Position numbers and translations under genes: made by a program
Part shown: one piece after another, positions 1 through 5,499 of the stretch
Layout: every line of letters begins with the position of its first letter
Position numbering within the stretch: position 1 is the first letter of the stretch
The notes under the pieces: generated by a model
Told to the model about the DNA's origin: nothing
Databases searched by the model: none
Seen by the model: only the letters and a program-made list of their open reading frames with translations
NCBI GenBank assembly: GCA_024640665.1
Contig: JAHEEO010000170.1
Span: forward strand, 1 to 6,682
Reading direction: 5' to 3'
Length of the DNA stretch: 6,682 bases
DNA from: Rhodospirillales bacterium
GTDB lineage: Bacteria > Pseudomonadota > Gammaproteobacteria > Steroidobacterales > Rariloculaceae

Positions 1-194
1 GGAAGCTGAAGACCGTTTATTGGCATCAGGCCGTGGTAGTGCCGTACGAGGGTGGCTGGCAGGTCAATGCAGATATAAATGGCGGCAAATGGGCTTCAGA
101 CCAATTGCCGCCGGATCGACCCCCCACCGTTGAATACGAAACATGGCCGGGTACCTACTTGCCGCCATTTCATTTTGCGAATCCGGTGCTCGGT
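1..194 (+). repeat. Protein-level repeat, tail of unit 1 of the SnoaL-like gene
   Basis: Codons from base 3 read KLKTVYWHQAVVVPYEGGW, matching the end of the two later units (WKIQSLHAHHKMYSPYEDGW and WQIQRDQVFNTYFAPYAVGW). PPDRPP and PFHFANPVLG follow. The two bases before base 3 are GG, consistent with the end of a Trp codon at the conserved position. This shows that at least one more unit lies upstream. Confidence 0.8.
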
Positions 195-1532
195 GCCGAA
201 CATGTTGATTATGGCAGCTACGCCGATGCGTCCGCCTATACGAACTTGGATCGGGAAGCGCTGCTGCGAGAAGCCGGTGTGTTAGCGCAAGAAGTGCAGC
301 TGCTCGAAGACGAAAACTCAATTGAGAACCTGCAGCGCATTTATGGTTTTTATATTGAAGAGGGCTTCTGGTCAGAAGCGGCGAGCCTGTTTGCCGACGA
401 CGCGACAATCGAGATAGCTGGCAGCGGAGTGTACGAAGGGCAGTCGCGGGTTCTTGAATACTTGCGTTCTCGGGGCGCCGAATATCCTCAGAACGAGCGC
501 TTATTCGATCGTATGCAGCTCCAGCCTATTGTTCACGTCGCGCCTGACGGCCAGTCAGCGCAGGCGCGCTGGCGCTTGTTTGCGCAAGAAGCGCAATCTG
601 GCGAATTTGCGAATTGGGGTGTAGGCGCTTACGAAAACACTTATATCAAAGACAATGGCATATGGAAGATTCAAAGCCTGCATGCGCATCATAAGATGTA
701 TTCGCCGTATGAAGATGGCTGGGGCGTCACGGCGTTAGCAAATGACGGACCTTCGCTGACGCTCCCGCCAGATCAACCGCCAACGCGCAACTATGCAGCT
801 TATCCGGATGCCGAGACCTTTCCGTTTCACTTTGCAAACCCGGTTACCGGCGCGTCGGTATATGACGAAGCAGCGGCGAGCTTTGCGACGGCAATTGATG
901 CAAGTGCATTCGATGCGACGCTGGCTGCAATCGATACACGCATTGAAAGGCTCGAAGACAACGATCAGCTAGAGAGGTTGAACGCGATTTATGGCTACTA
1001 TCTCGCGCACAGTCAGTGGGACAATCTAGCGGGAATTTTTGCGCCGAACGGAAGCATCGAAATCGCCATGCGCGGAGTTTATATTGGCCGGCCTAGTGTT
1101 CGGCGGAATCTGAATTTGTATACCGAACTCGGTATGCATCACGGGTTGCTGCACAACCACATGCAGTATCAACCAGTGATCACGATTGCTGACGACGGCG
1201 CGACTGCGAAAATGCGCTCGCGCGCTTTCAGCATCATGGGGCAATACGAGGCGTACTCCATGTGGATGGGCGGTATCTACGAGAATGACTTGGTCAAAAT
1301 CGATGGTGTTTGGCAGATCCAGCGTGACCAAGTATTCAACACCTATTTTGCGCCTTACGCTGTCGGCTGGAAGGATTTGGGGCCGCGACCACCGCCGGGT
1401 ATTACAGATTCCAATCCGCCCGATGCACCGCCTTCGCATCCGTTTGACATGTTTCCGGTTGCTTTCGTGCCGCCTTATCACTATCCGAATCCTGTCACGG
1501 GAAATGCCGTGATTTGGCCGATTCAGGACTGA
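1..1532 (+). CDS. Multi-unit SnoaL/NTF2-like protein, 5'-truncated by window edge
   Basis: The reading frame is open from the first base (frame of base 3), so the GTG at 33 is not the start and the N-terminus lies outside the window. Numbering residues from that GTG, the visible part has the tail of one unit (1-54), a complete unit (about 84-273) and another (about 300-490). Each complete unit begins LED....(I/L)..L..IYG(F/Y)Y, continues with an IEIA..GVY.G stretch and ends in a G(I/V)W.IQ strand. This is the pattern of SnoaL-like/NTF2-like alpha+beta barrels (SnoaL_4 type). Each unit is followed by PY..GW, PPD.PP and a P(F/Y)H(F/Y).NPV.G motif. NTF2-like folds serve as small-molecule enzymes (isomerases, dehydratases) or binding modules; the substrate cannot be told here. 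The last unit has a His cluster (H369, H370, H374, H376) that the previous one lacks. The stop is TGA at 1530-1532. The fold is fairly sure, the function unknown. Confidence 0.85.
   Translation, partial: KLKTVYWHQAVVVPYEGGWQVNADINGGKWASDQLPPDRPPTVEYETWPGTYLPPFHFANPVLGAEHVDYGSYADASAYTNLDREALLREAGVLAQEVQLLEDENSIENLQRIYGFYIEEGFWSEAASLFADDATIEIAGSGVYEGQSRVLEYLRSRGAEYPQNERLFDRMQLQPIVHVAPDGQSAQARWRLFAQEAQSGEFANWGVGAYENTYIKDNGIWKIQSLHAHHKMYSPYEDGWGVTALANDGPSLTLPPDQPPTRNYAAYPDAETFPFHFANPVTGASVYDEAAASFATAIDASAFDATLAAIDTRIERLEDNDQLERLNAIYGYYLAHSQWDNLAGIFAPNGSIEIAMRGVYIGRPSVRRNLNLYTELGMHHGLLHNHMQYQPVITIADDGATAKMRSRAFSIMGQYEAYSMWMGGIYENDLVKIDGVWQIQRDQVFNTYFAPYAVGWKDLGPRPPPGITDSNPPDAPPSHPFDMFPVAFVPPYHYPNPVTGNAVIWPIQD
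282..851 (+). repeat. Protein-level repeat, complete unit 2 of the SnoaL-like gene
   Basis: The unit covers about residues 84-273 counted from the GTG at 33. It carries LEDENSIENLQRIYGFY at the start, IEIAGSGVYEG in the middle, a GIWKIQ strand, then PYEDGW, PPDQPP and PFHFANPVTG. Where unit 3 has an HHGLLHNH cluster this unit has YPQNERLFDR, so the presumed pocket residues differ. Similarity is at protein level, with DNA clearly diverged, so the duplication is old. Confidence 0.8.
930..1502 (+). repeat. Protein-level repeat, complete unit 3 of the SnoaL-like gene
   Basis: The unit covers about residues 300-490 counted from the GTG at 33. It carries LEDNDQLERLNAIYGYY, IEIAMRGVYIG, a His cluster HHGLLHNH (369-376), GVWQIQ, then PYAVGW, PPDAPP and PYHYPNPVTG. 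The HH...HN pattern before the central strand is commonly seen in SnoaL_4-type proteins, so this is the unit most likely to keep an active pocket. That last point is inference. Confidence 0.8.
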
Positions 1533-1565
1533 TTTTTCGCGATGTCCAGCTTAGGCGGGTAACGG

Positions 1566-2609
1566 ATGGCTATTCTGCTCAGCGATGGCGGTACATTAAA
1601 GCCGACCACGGAAAAGCAGACAGCGGGCGGCTACGGGCGAATCGAAATCGGGAAGCCTTTGGCGGTAGAAATGCGGACGTTTTTCCCGGGCCGAATTCGC
1701 CGTGAATGGGGCAATAAAGCGGAGTTGATGGTCACCACGCAAACCCGTGTGGGTCCGTCCAATGAGACTGCTCCGCGCATCATCAATATGCTCATCAAAG
1801 GTTATGATTTCCGCTCGGCCGAACCCATTCGCAGTTACGGCGGGCATATCTACGGCGACGGAATGTTGTACTACACGAAGTCTTACACCGGTGCGACGTT
1901 GCGAACTACGGTCCGAGGTGTAGAGCTGAACAAGATTGGCGGGGCGTCGTTTGACGCACTAACCGATACATTGAAGTCCCTGGGAAAGCTCGCGCATTTC
2001 ACCGAGTTTGTGCCGTATTTGTCGGCTGCGGGTTTGGCAACGCGAGTGGTGCAGTCGTTGCTGAGAGTTTTGTTGCGTAACGACCGACTGGCGATAGCCA
2101 GCCAAGATTTGTATTTCGATTCCACTGACGACCACATTCTGCAGGCTGGTCGCTACGTGCTTTGGCCCGACGGCACCGGTCCAAGCGAAGACGAAATGAT
2201 GCAGGACTTCCACCTGGCGGGTCGGGGAGGCACAAAGGCTAATCTGCTTGTGGATTCGAAGAACCGTGTATATAAGGGATCACCTTACTTCGTGCTGCGG
2301 ATCGAAGGTAAGAAGAAGTCCGGCTACGAGCAGTTTGCGATCGGTGCGGGTTCGGCTGCATTGCTCGAGAAGTGGGCTGATCGCAAGCTCGGCCAGTCCG
2401 TTTTTGGCGCGGTGCAGGATCTCGCTCGCCAAGTAAATGATGCAAAGCAGTTGTCAGCCATTGGCGAACTAATGGACGAACTGCGAAGTGCGCGCAAGAA
2501 GTCAGTGCGCGCTAAGCTGGTCACTCGTATCAAGGCCCATCATGCGCTCGTATCGAAAGACAACAACGACGTGCTGGCAAGACTGCTGCAACCCGTCGTC
2601 CGTTCATAA
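1566..2609 (+). CDS. Hypothetical protein of 347 aa, family not recognised
   Basis: I cannot assign this protein to a family. ATG 1566 is supported by AGGCGG at 1553-1558, seven bases upstream. There is no signal peptide and no clear membrane segment. Residues about 25-125 look beta-rich, with short alternating strands such as AELMVTTQTRV (52-62) and GMLYYTKSY (99-107). Residues 129-180 look helical and partly hydrophobic (FTEFVPYLSAAGLATRVVQSLLRVLL, 145-170). Residues 190-260 return to strands (GRYVLW, YFVLRIEG). The C-terminal 75 residues are charged helices rich in Lys and Arg. A beta-sandwich followed by a helical bundle is one reading, but only a guess. It starts 33 bases after the SnoaL-like gene, so an operon with it is plausible. 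The in-frame ATG at 1671 is a less likely alternative start. Confidence 0.75.
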   Translation: MAILLSDGGTLKPTTEKQTAGGYGRIEIGKPLAVEMRTFFPGRIRREWGNKAELMVTTQTRVGPSNETAPRIINMLIKGYDFRSAEPIRSYGGHIYGDGMLYYTKSYTGATLRTTVRGVELNKIGGASFDALTDTLKSLGKLAHFTEFVPYLSAAGLATRVVQSLLRVLLRNDRLAIASQDLYFDSTDDHILQAGRYVLWPDGTGPSEDEMMQDFHLAGRGGTKANLLVDSKNRVYKGSPYFVLRIEGKKKSGYEQFAIGAGSAALLEKWADRKLGQSVFGAVQDLARQVNDAKQLSAIGELMDELRSARKKSVRAKLVTRIKAHHALVSKDNNDVLARLLQPVVRS

Positions 2610-2619
2610 CGTGGATTGA

Positions 2620-2645
2620 GTTGGTGCGCCATACTGGTGGCCAAC
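2620..2645 (+). other. Hairpin just after the 347-aa gene
   Basis: Arms GTTGG (2620-2624) and CCAAC (2641-2645) enclose CGCCA (2627-2631) and TGGTG (2635-2639, one G.U pair) around a TAC loop, with a TG/G internal loop. It begins 11 bases after the stop. No T-tract follows, so it is not a classical intrinsic terminator. It could protect the mRNA 3' end or be fortuitous. Confidence 0.35.
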
Positions 2646-2710
2646 TTGATGATGTCCGGTTATGGTCCTAGCTATTCTATAAAGATTGATACCTGGCGAG
2701 ATACGATCGC

Positions 2711-2734
2711 GACACTTCGTGAGGCGACAGTGTC
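2711..2734. promoter_or_regulatory. Inverted repeat upstream of the SMP-30-like gene
   Basis: GACACT (2711-2716) and AGTGTC (2729-2734) form a perfect 6-base inverted repeat with a 12-base spacer. It ends about 40 bases before the ATG at 2774. The placement suits a repressor or activator site or a 5' leader hairpin. I found no convincing -35/-10 pair nearby (TTGATG at 2646 has no well-spaced -10), so its role is inferred from position only. Confidence 0.3.
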
Positions 2735-2773
2735 ACAATAGGTGAAAATCTCAACAATCATGGGGGTATTCAA

Positions 2774-3775
2774 ATGCGACCAACAAGGTTTATCGCTGCG
2801 ACACTAATTGGCCTTGCCGCTTGCGGTTTGACAGCGTCGGCACAGCAACTACTGCCTGGCGAAAACAATGCGCGAGTCAGTGCAATCCCAGGCGTTGTCG
2901 CTGCCGGCACCCGTTGGCAAAGCGTTTGGGCCGACTATGTTAGTGCCGACGGCATCTCTGGCACTGCCGATGGCGGCGTAATTTTTGCGCAAGAACAGAC
3001 GGATTCGATAAAGAAGCTCATGCCCGACGGCACCGAATATACGTTTCTTGAAAACTTGTACGGTATCGGTTCGGTCTCTGTGGATGTCGAAGGTCGCCTG
3101 TTCGGCGTCGAACGAACTTGCACGGAGCCACTGAATCCCGAGTTTGCGGGCTGTAATGTTCTGACTCGAGTTGTTCAGCTTGCGCCGGAACGAAGGCTAT
3201 TGGCGAATAGCTTTGCAGATGGCCGTCCATTCGGCAGGCTGAATGACTTGATTGCAGACGGTAACGGCGGCGCGTTTTTCACGGTCGGTGGCGCGTTTCA
3301 CGTCAATCGCGACGGCCTCGTGAGAGTTGTCGAGGACCAGAACATTCGTTCCAATGGCATCATGTTGAGTCGTGACGGACGGACCCTGTATGTCACTAAT
3401 CGGACAGCCGTCTTGGCTTTCGATGTGGCACGAGATGGTGCCACTTCAAATCGGCGTGTTTTTGCAGAGCTCAATGGTGATGACGGCGGTGACGGCATGG
3501 CAATCGACTCGGAAGGACGGCTGTATGTGACGGCCAATACCGGGGTGCATGTTTTGTCGAGAAATGGCGACCACCTGGGCGTTATTCCAACGCCAAGGCG
3601 CGCAATTACCATTGCATTTTCAGGGCCTAATAAACAGACTTTATACGTACCTCAGGTTGGATCAATCGGTGCAAACGGGCAGCAATTTGCGAATCCAGAG
3701 GGGATGCGCACCATCGGCATGACGATATATACATTGCAGATGCAATCACGCGGATACGAAGGTCGGCCAAAGTAG
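2774..3775 (+). CDS. Exported SMP-30/gluconolactonase-like beta-propeller protein
   Basis: This 333-residue protein is probably periplasmic. Residues 1-24 form a Sec signal peptide (basic MRPTR, hydrophobic core, ASA then QQ). The mature part shows the SMP-30/gluconolactonase/LRE pattern: repeated DG...YVT blades and the signatures FGRLNDL (153-159), RSNGIMLSRDGRTLYV (192-207) and GGDGMAIDSEGRLYV (238-252). Family members are metal-dependent six-bladed propellers that open lactones or hydrolyse esters. Candidate metal ligands are N157, N194 and D240. The usual N-terminal Glu of the EGP motif appears to be D59 in ADGIS. An insertion at about 112-135 holds two Cys (C116, C127) that could form a disulfide. 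GGGGG at 2762-2766 gives a good ribosome site seven bases before the ATG. The substrate is unknown; a true gluconolactonase role is not shown. Confidence 0.85.
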   Translation: MRPTRFIAATLIGLAACGLTASAQQLLPGENNARVSAIPGVVAAGTRWQSVWADYVSADGISGTADGGVIFAQEQTDSIKKLMPDGTEYTFLENLYGIGSVSVDVEGRLFGVERTCTEPLNPEFAGCNVLTRVVQLAPERRLLANSFADGRPFGRLNDLIADGNGGAFFTVGGAFHVNRDGLVRVVEDQNIRSNGIMLSRDGRTLYVTNRTAVLAFDVARDGATSNRRVFAELNGDDGGDGMAIDSEGRLYVTANTGVHVLSRNGDHLGVIPTPRRAITIAFSGPNKQTLYVPQVGSIGANGQQFANPEGMRTIGMTIYTLQMQSRGYEGRPK

Positions 3776-3822
3776 TGCAATTGTGGATTGCAGCAAACGG
3801 CTGGGCTCACTGCGGTTTTTTT
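3776..3822 (+). terminator. Candidate intrinsic terminator after the SMP-30-like gene
   Basis: Directly after the stop, TGCAAT (3776-3781) and ATTGCA (3787-3792) form a perfect 6-bp stem with a TGTGG loop. An alternative, overlapping stem pairs GCAG (3790-3793) with CTGC (3810-3813), extendable by two G.U pairs, and runs straight into seven T at 3816-3822. The second fold plus T-tract resembles an intrinsic terminator, but its stem is short and its loop long. The two folds share bases 3788-3792 and exclude each other. Confidence 0.4.
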
Positions 3823-3836
3823 GGGAGCGGTAGAGC

Positions 3837-4319
3837 GTGCTAAGCGTTATTAGATGGATAGCAGTCACAGCCGTATGCTTTGCCTGCGTTGGGTGTGCAG
3901 TTTTGCCGCAAAGCGATCCGCTTTCGATCGACGTGGCAGGCATCGAACCGCTGCCAAGCGAAGGATTGGAGATGCGCCTGGCAGTGCAGTTGCGAATTCA
4001 AAATCCTAACAACACGCCCATAGAATATAGCGGTGCGGCACTTGACCTCGATCTCAATGGACGAAGGTTGGCCAGTGGCGTTAGCGATCGTGCTGGCACC
4101 GTCGCGCGATATGGTGAGACGGTATTGACGGTGCCGGTGACAATCTCTGCATTCAATGTAGCGAGGCAGTTGGTCGGCTTCCTCAATAATTCAGCGCCTA
4201 CGGATATCAGTTATCGAGTGCGCGGCAAGCTCGAAGGCGGGCTGTTCGGTACGCGGCGGTTTTCCGGTGAAGGGTCCTTCGCTTTAGAAATGCCCCGAGC
4301 GGCATCGTCTGATCTCTAG
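3837..4319 (+). CDS. WHy/LEA-14-like probable lipoprotein
   Basis: This is a 160-residue envelope protein. It starts at GTG 3837, with GGGAG at 3823-3827 nine bases upstream; no in-frame ATG lies nearby. Residues 1-20 are a hydrophobic signal ending CVGC, so C20 would be the lipidated residue. The lipobox is imperfect because position -3 is Cys rather than Leu/Val/Ile. A21 at +2 would favour the outer membrane. Residues about 30-150 match the WHy/LEA-14 domain: a LAVQLRIQNPNNTPI strand with the NPN motif (56-58), a LDLDLNGRRLASG strand and an alternating-strand C-terminus. Bacterial members are small beta-sandwich envelope proteins of poorly known role, linked by name to desiccation tolerance. 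The gene lies 35 bases before the dienelactone hydrolase gene and may share its transcript. Confidence 0.8.
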   Translation: MLSVIRWIAVTAVCFACVGCAVLPQSDPLSIDVAGIEPLPSEGLEMRLAVQLRIQNPNNTPIEYSGAALDLDLNGRRLASGVSDRAGTVARYGETVLTVPVTISAFNVARQLVGFLNNSAPTDISYRVRGKLEGGLFGTRRFSGEGSFALEMPRAASSDL

Positions 4320-4354
4320 GCGGGCTTTTGGTTTGATGTAATTGGAGTCTCAAA

Positions 4355-5068
4355 GTGGCAGAAAGATTTATTGAATACTCACATGACGGTCAGACTTTAG
4401 AGGGGTTTTTTGCCTGGGACGAATCGCGGTCAGGTCCGCAGCCGGGCGTGCTCGTTTCCCATGCGTGGGGCGGCCGCACTGAGTTGGAGTGTGACAAAGC
4501 GCGTGAGCTAGCCCAACTGGGCTATTGCGCATTTGCGCTCGACTTGTACGGCAAAGGCGTACAAGGCAGCGGCCCAGAAGAGAACGCCAAGTTAATGCAG
4601 CCGTTTCTGGCCGATCGCGCCAAGCTGCAGTCGCGAATGGCCGCAGCGCTCGCTGCTTTGCGTGCACAGCCCGAGGTGGATTCGAAACGTGTCGCCGCAT
4701 TAGGTTATTGTTTTGGCGGCCTGTGCGTTTTGGATGTGGCCCGGACGGGAACTGATGTGCGGGGCGTCATCAGCATGCACGGCCTGTTCAATCCGCCCGG
4801 TAATACAGCAGGTACGAAAATAACGGCTAAGGTGCTCGCATTGCATGGTCACGATGACCCGATGGTCCCAGTCGATATGGTGAATGCACTGCAGGAAGAA
4901 CTCACCGCAGCTTCAGCAGATTGGCAAATTCATGTGTTTGGCAACACGATGCACGCGTTCACCAATCCCAATGCAAATGATCCCGCTCACGGCACGGTTT
5001 ACAACGCGGCGGCCGACCGGCGTTCTTGGGTGATCACTCTCGACTTTCTGGACGAAGTACTCGCATAA
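4355..5068 (+). CDS. Dienelactone hydrolase family protein
   Basis: This 237-residue cytoplasmic alpha/beta hydrolase has the family's usual length and no signal peptide. The nucleophile motif is GYCFGG with C119, the Cys that separates dienelactone hydrolases from Ser esterases. The acid is D168 in HGHDDPMVP and the base is H200 in GNTMHAFTNP. E43, after the VLVSHAWGGR strand, is a candidate for the Glu that tunes the Cys in the model enzyme. The classical enzyme opens dienelactone to maleylacetate in chloroaromatic breakdown, but most chromosomal homologues have no known substrate and no catabolic genes lie beside this one. Start GTG 4355 has GGAG at 4344-4347, seven bases upstream; the first in-frame ATG is 80 codons in. 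Confidence 0.92.
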   Translation: MAERFIEYSHDGQTLEGFFAWDESRSGPQPGVLVSHAWGGRTELECDKARELAQLGYCAFALDLYGKGVQGSGPEENAKLMQPFLADRAKLQSRMAAALAALRAQPEVDSKRVAALGYCFGGLCVLDVARTGTDVRGVISMHGLFNPPGNTAGTKITAKVLALHGHDDPMVPVDMVNALQEELTAASADWQIHVFGNTMHAFTNPNANDPAHGTVYNAAADRRSWVITLDFLDEVLA

Positions 5069-5086
5069 ATCCGGTATTTTCGCGTT

Positions 5087-5115
5087 TTGACAAGCCAAAT
5101 ATATCGGGCTATTTT
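5087..5115 (+). promoter_or_regulatory. Sigma-70-type promoter of the metal-uptake unit
   Basis: A perfect -35 TTGACA (5087-5092) is followed by a 17-base spacer and the -10-like TATTTT (5110-5115, 4 of 6 consensus). Transcription would start near 5121-5124, at or next to the ATG at 5122, predicting a leaderless or nearly leaderless mRNA. This agrees with the lack of a Shine-Dalgarno sequence there. TATATC at 5100-5105 is a weaker alternative -10. Confidence 0.6.
5093..5110. promoter_or_regulatory. Palindromic candidate operator inside the promoter
   Basis: AGCCAAATATATCGGGCT is an 18-base imperfect palindrome in which 14 of 18 positions are symmetric (AGCC, aa, ATATAT, cg, GGCT). It exactly fills the -35/-10 spacer and takes the first base of the -10. 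A bound dimeric repressor would block RNA polymerase. A zinc-responsive regulator such as Zur is the natural guess given the genes downstream, but the sequence is not the textbook Zur box, so the regulator is unassigned. Confidence 0.5.
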
Positions 5116-5121
5116 TAGCAT

Positions 5122-5427
5122 ATGAGTTCCAAGGCAGGCTTTATCCATCGAGTGCGGTCTATTGCGCTGACCGCCGCGTTGTTCGTGCTGCTCCAGTTTG
5201 GGCAGTCTGTCGCGTTTGCACACGATTTACTGCCTGACAGTCATTCCCCTGATCACACCTGCGAAATATGCATGGTGGTTGCCAATCTATCAGCGGCTAA
5301 TGCCAACGGTTCCCAGTTGTTCGTTGCGTTGGAAATGCGGCATGTCTTCGTTGCCGCTCATCAACTTGCCTTCGGGTCCCGTGACATTCTTAGATCCCCA
5401 GCCCGGGGGCCGCCCGGCACTTTCTAA
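5122..5427 (+). CDS. Small exported His/Cys protein, DUF2946-like, metal-linked
   Basis: This 101-residue protein has a signal peptide (hydrophobic SIALTAALFVLLQFGQSVAFA) with a likely cut after AFA33, leaving about 68 residues that begin with His-Asp. The mature part has H34, H41, H45, C47 and C50 in a DHTCEIC core, then H74 and H80, and ends near RGPP. This resembles the small DUF2946-type proteins, which have an H.C..C core and tend to sit beside metal-related TonB receptor genes; the family call is from memory of the pattern. A role in binding zinc or copper in the periplasm, or in sensing, is inferred from the ligands and the ZnuD-like neighbour. ATG 5122 has no ribosome site but fits a leaderless start. 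GTG 5152 (V11) is an alternative that still keeps the hydrophobic core. Confidence 0.75.
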   Translation: MSSKAGFIHRVRSIALTAALFVLLQFGQSVAFAHDLLPDSHSPDHTCEICMVVANLSAANANGSQLFVALEMRHVFVAAHQLAFGSRDILRSPARGPPGTF

Positions 5428-5445
5428 ATTTTTCGATTGTCTGAA

Positions 5446-5468
5446 GCCGCGTCTCGCCTGAGACCGGC
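5446..5468 (+). other. Strong intercistronic hairpin before the receptor gene
   Basis: GTCTC (5451-5455) pairs with GAGAC (5460-5464) around a GCCT loop. The stem extends by GCCG (5446-5449) pairing with CGGC (5465-5468), leaving C5450 bulged, for nine pairs in all. No T-tract follows, so it is unlikely to be an efficient intrinsic terminator. It lies between the two genes and could set the ratio of small protein to receptor through mRNA stability or partial termination. Confidence 0.5.
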
Positions 5469-5499
5469 GCATAACGGTATTCGATGTTAGGAAGTCATC

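Noticed and set aside
33..35. GTG as start of the SnoaL-like gene
   Set aside because: The frame is open to the window edge and the upstream codons KLKTVYWHQA match the conserved end of the later units, so the gene starts outside the window.
64..408. 114-residue open frame on the minus strand
   Set aside because: It is antisense to a gene with clear protein-level repeats, has low-complexity Arg/Ser/Ala composition and no recognisable motif.
1026..1481. 151-residue open frame on the minus strand
   Set aside because: It lies fully antisense to the SnoaL-like gene, is rich in Arg and His as expected for a shadow frame, and shows no domain pattern or ribosome site.
2620..2645. Intrinsic terminator after the 347-residue gene
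   Set aside because: The hairpin is present but no T-tract follows, so it is listed only as a hairpin.
2646..2683. Promoter TTGATG with TATTCT or TATAAA before the SMP-30-like gene
   Set aside because: The spacers are 21 and 26 bases, too long for a normal sigma-70 promoter.
4368..4700. 110-residue open frame on the minus strand inside the hydrolase gene
   Set aside because: It has Arg-rich shadow composition and overlaps a gene with an intact catalytic triad.
3837..5068. Aromatic or chloroaromatic degradation operon around the dienelactone hydrolase
   Set aside because: No dioxygenase, cycloisomerase or maleylacetate reductase gene lies nearby; the neighbour is a WHy-domain lipoprotein.
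5069..5121. Textbook Zur box upstream of the metal-linked genes
   Set aside because: No GTTATA..TATAAC-type core is present; the palindrome found is a different sequence, so no named regulator was assigned.
5198..5461. 87-residue + strand frame overlapping the small His/Cys gene
   Set aside because: It is out of frame with the gene that has a signal peptide and C..C motif, and shows neither feature itself.
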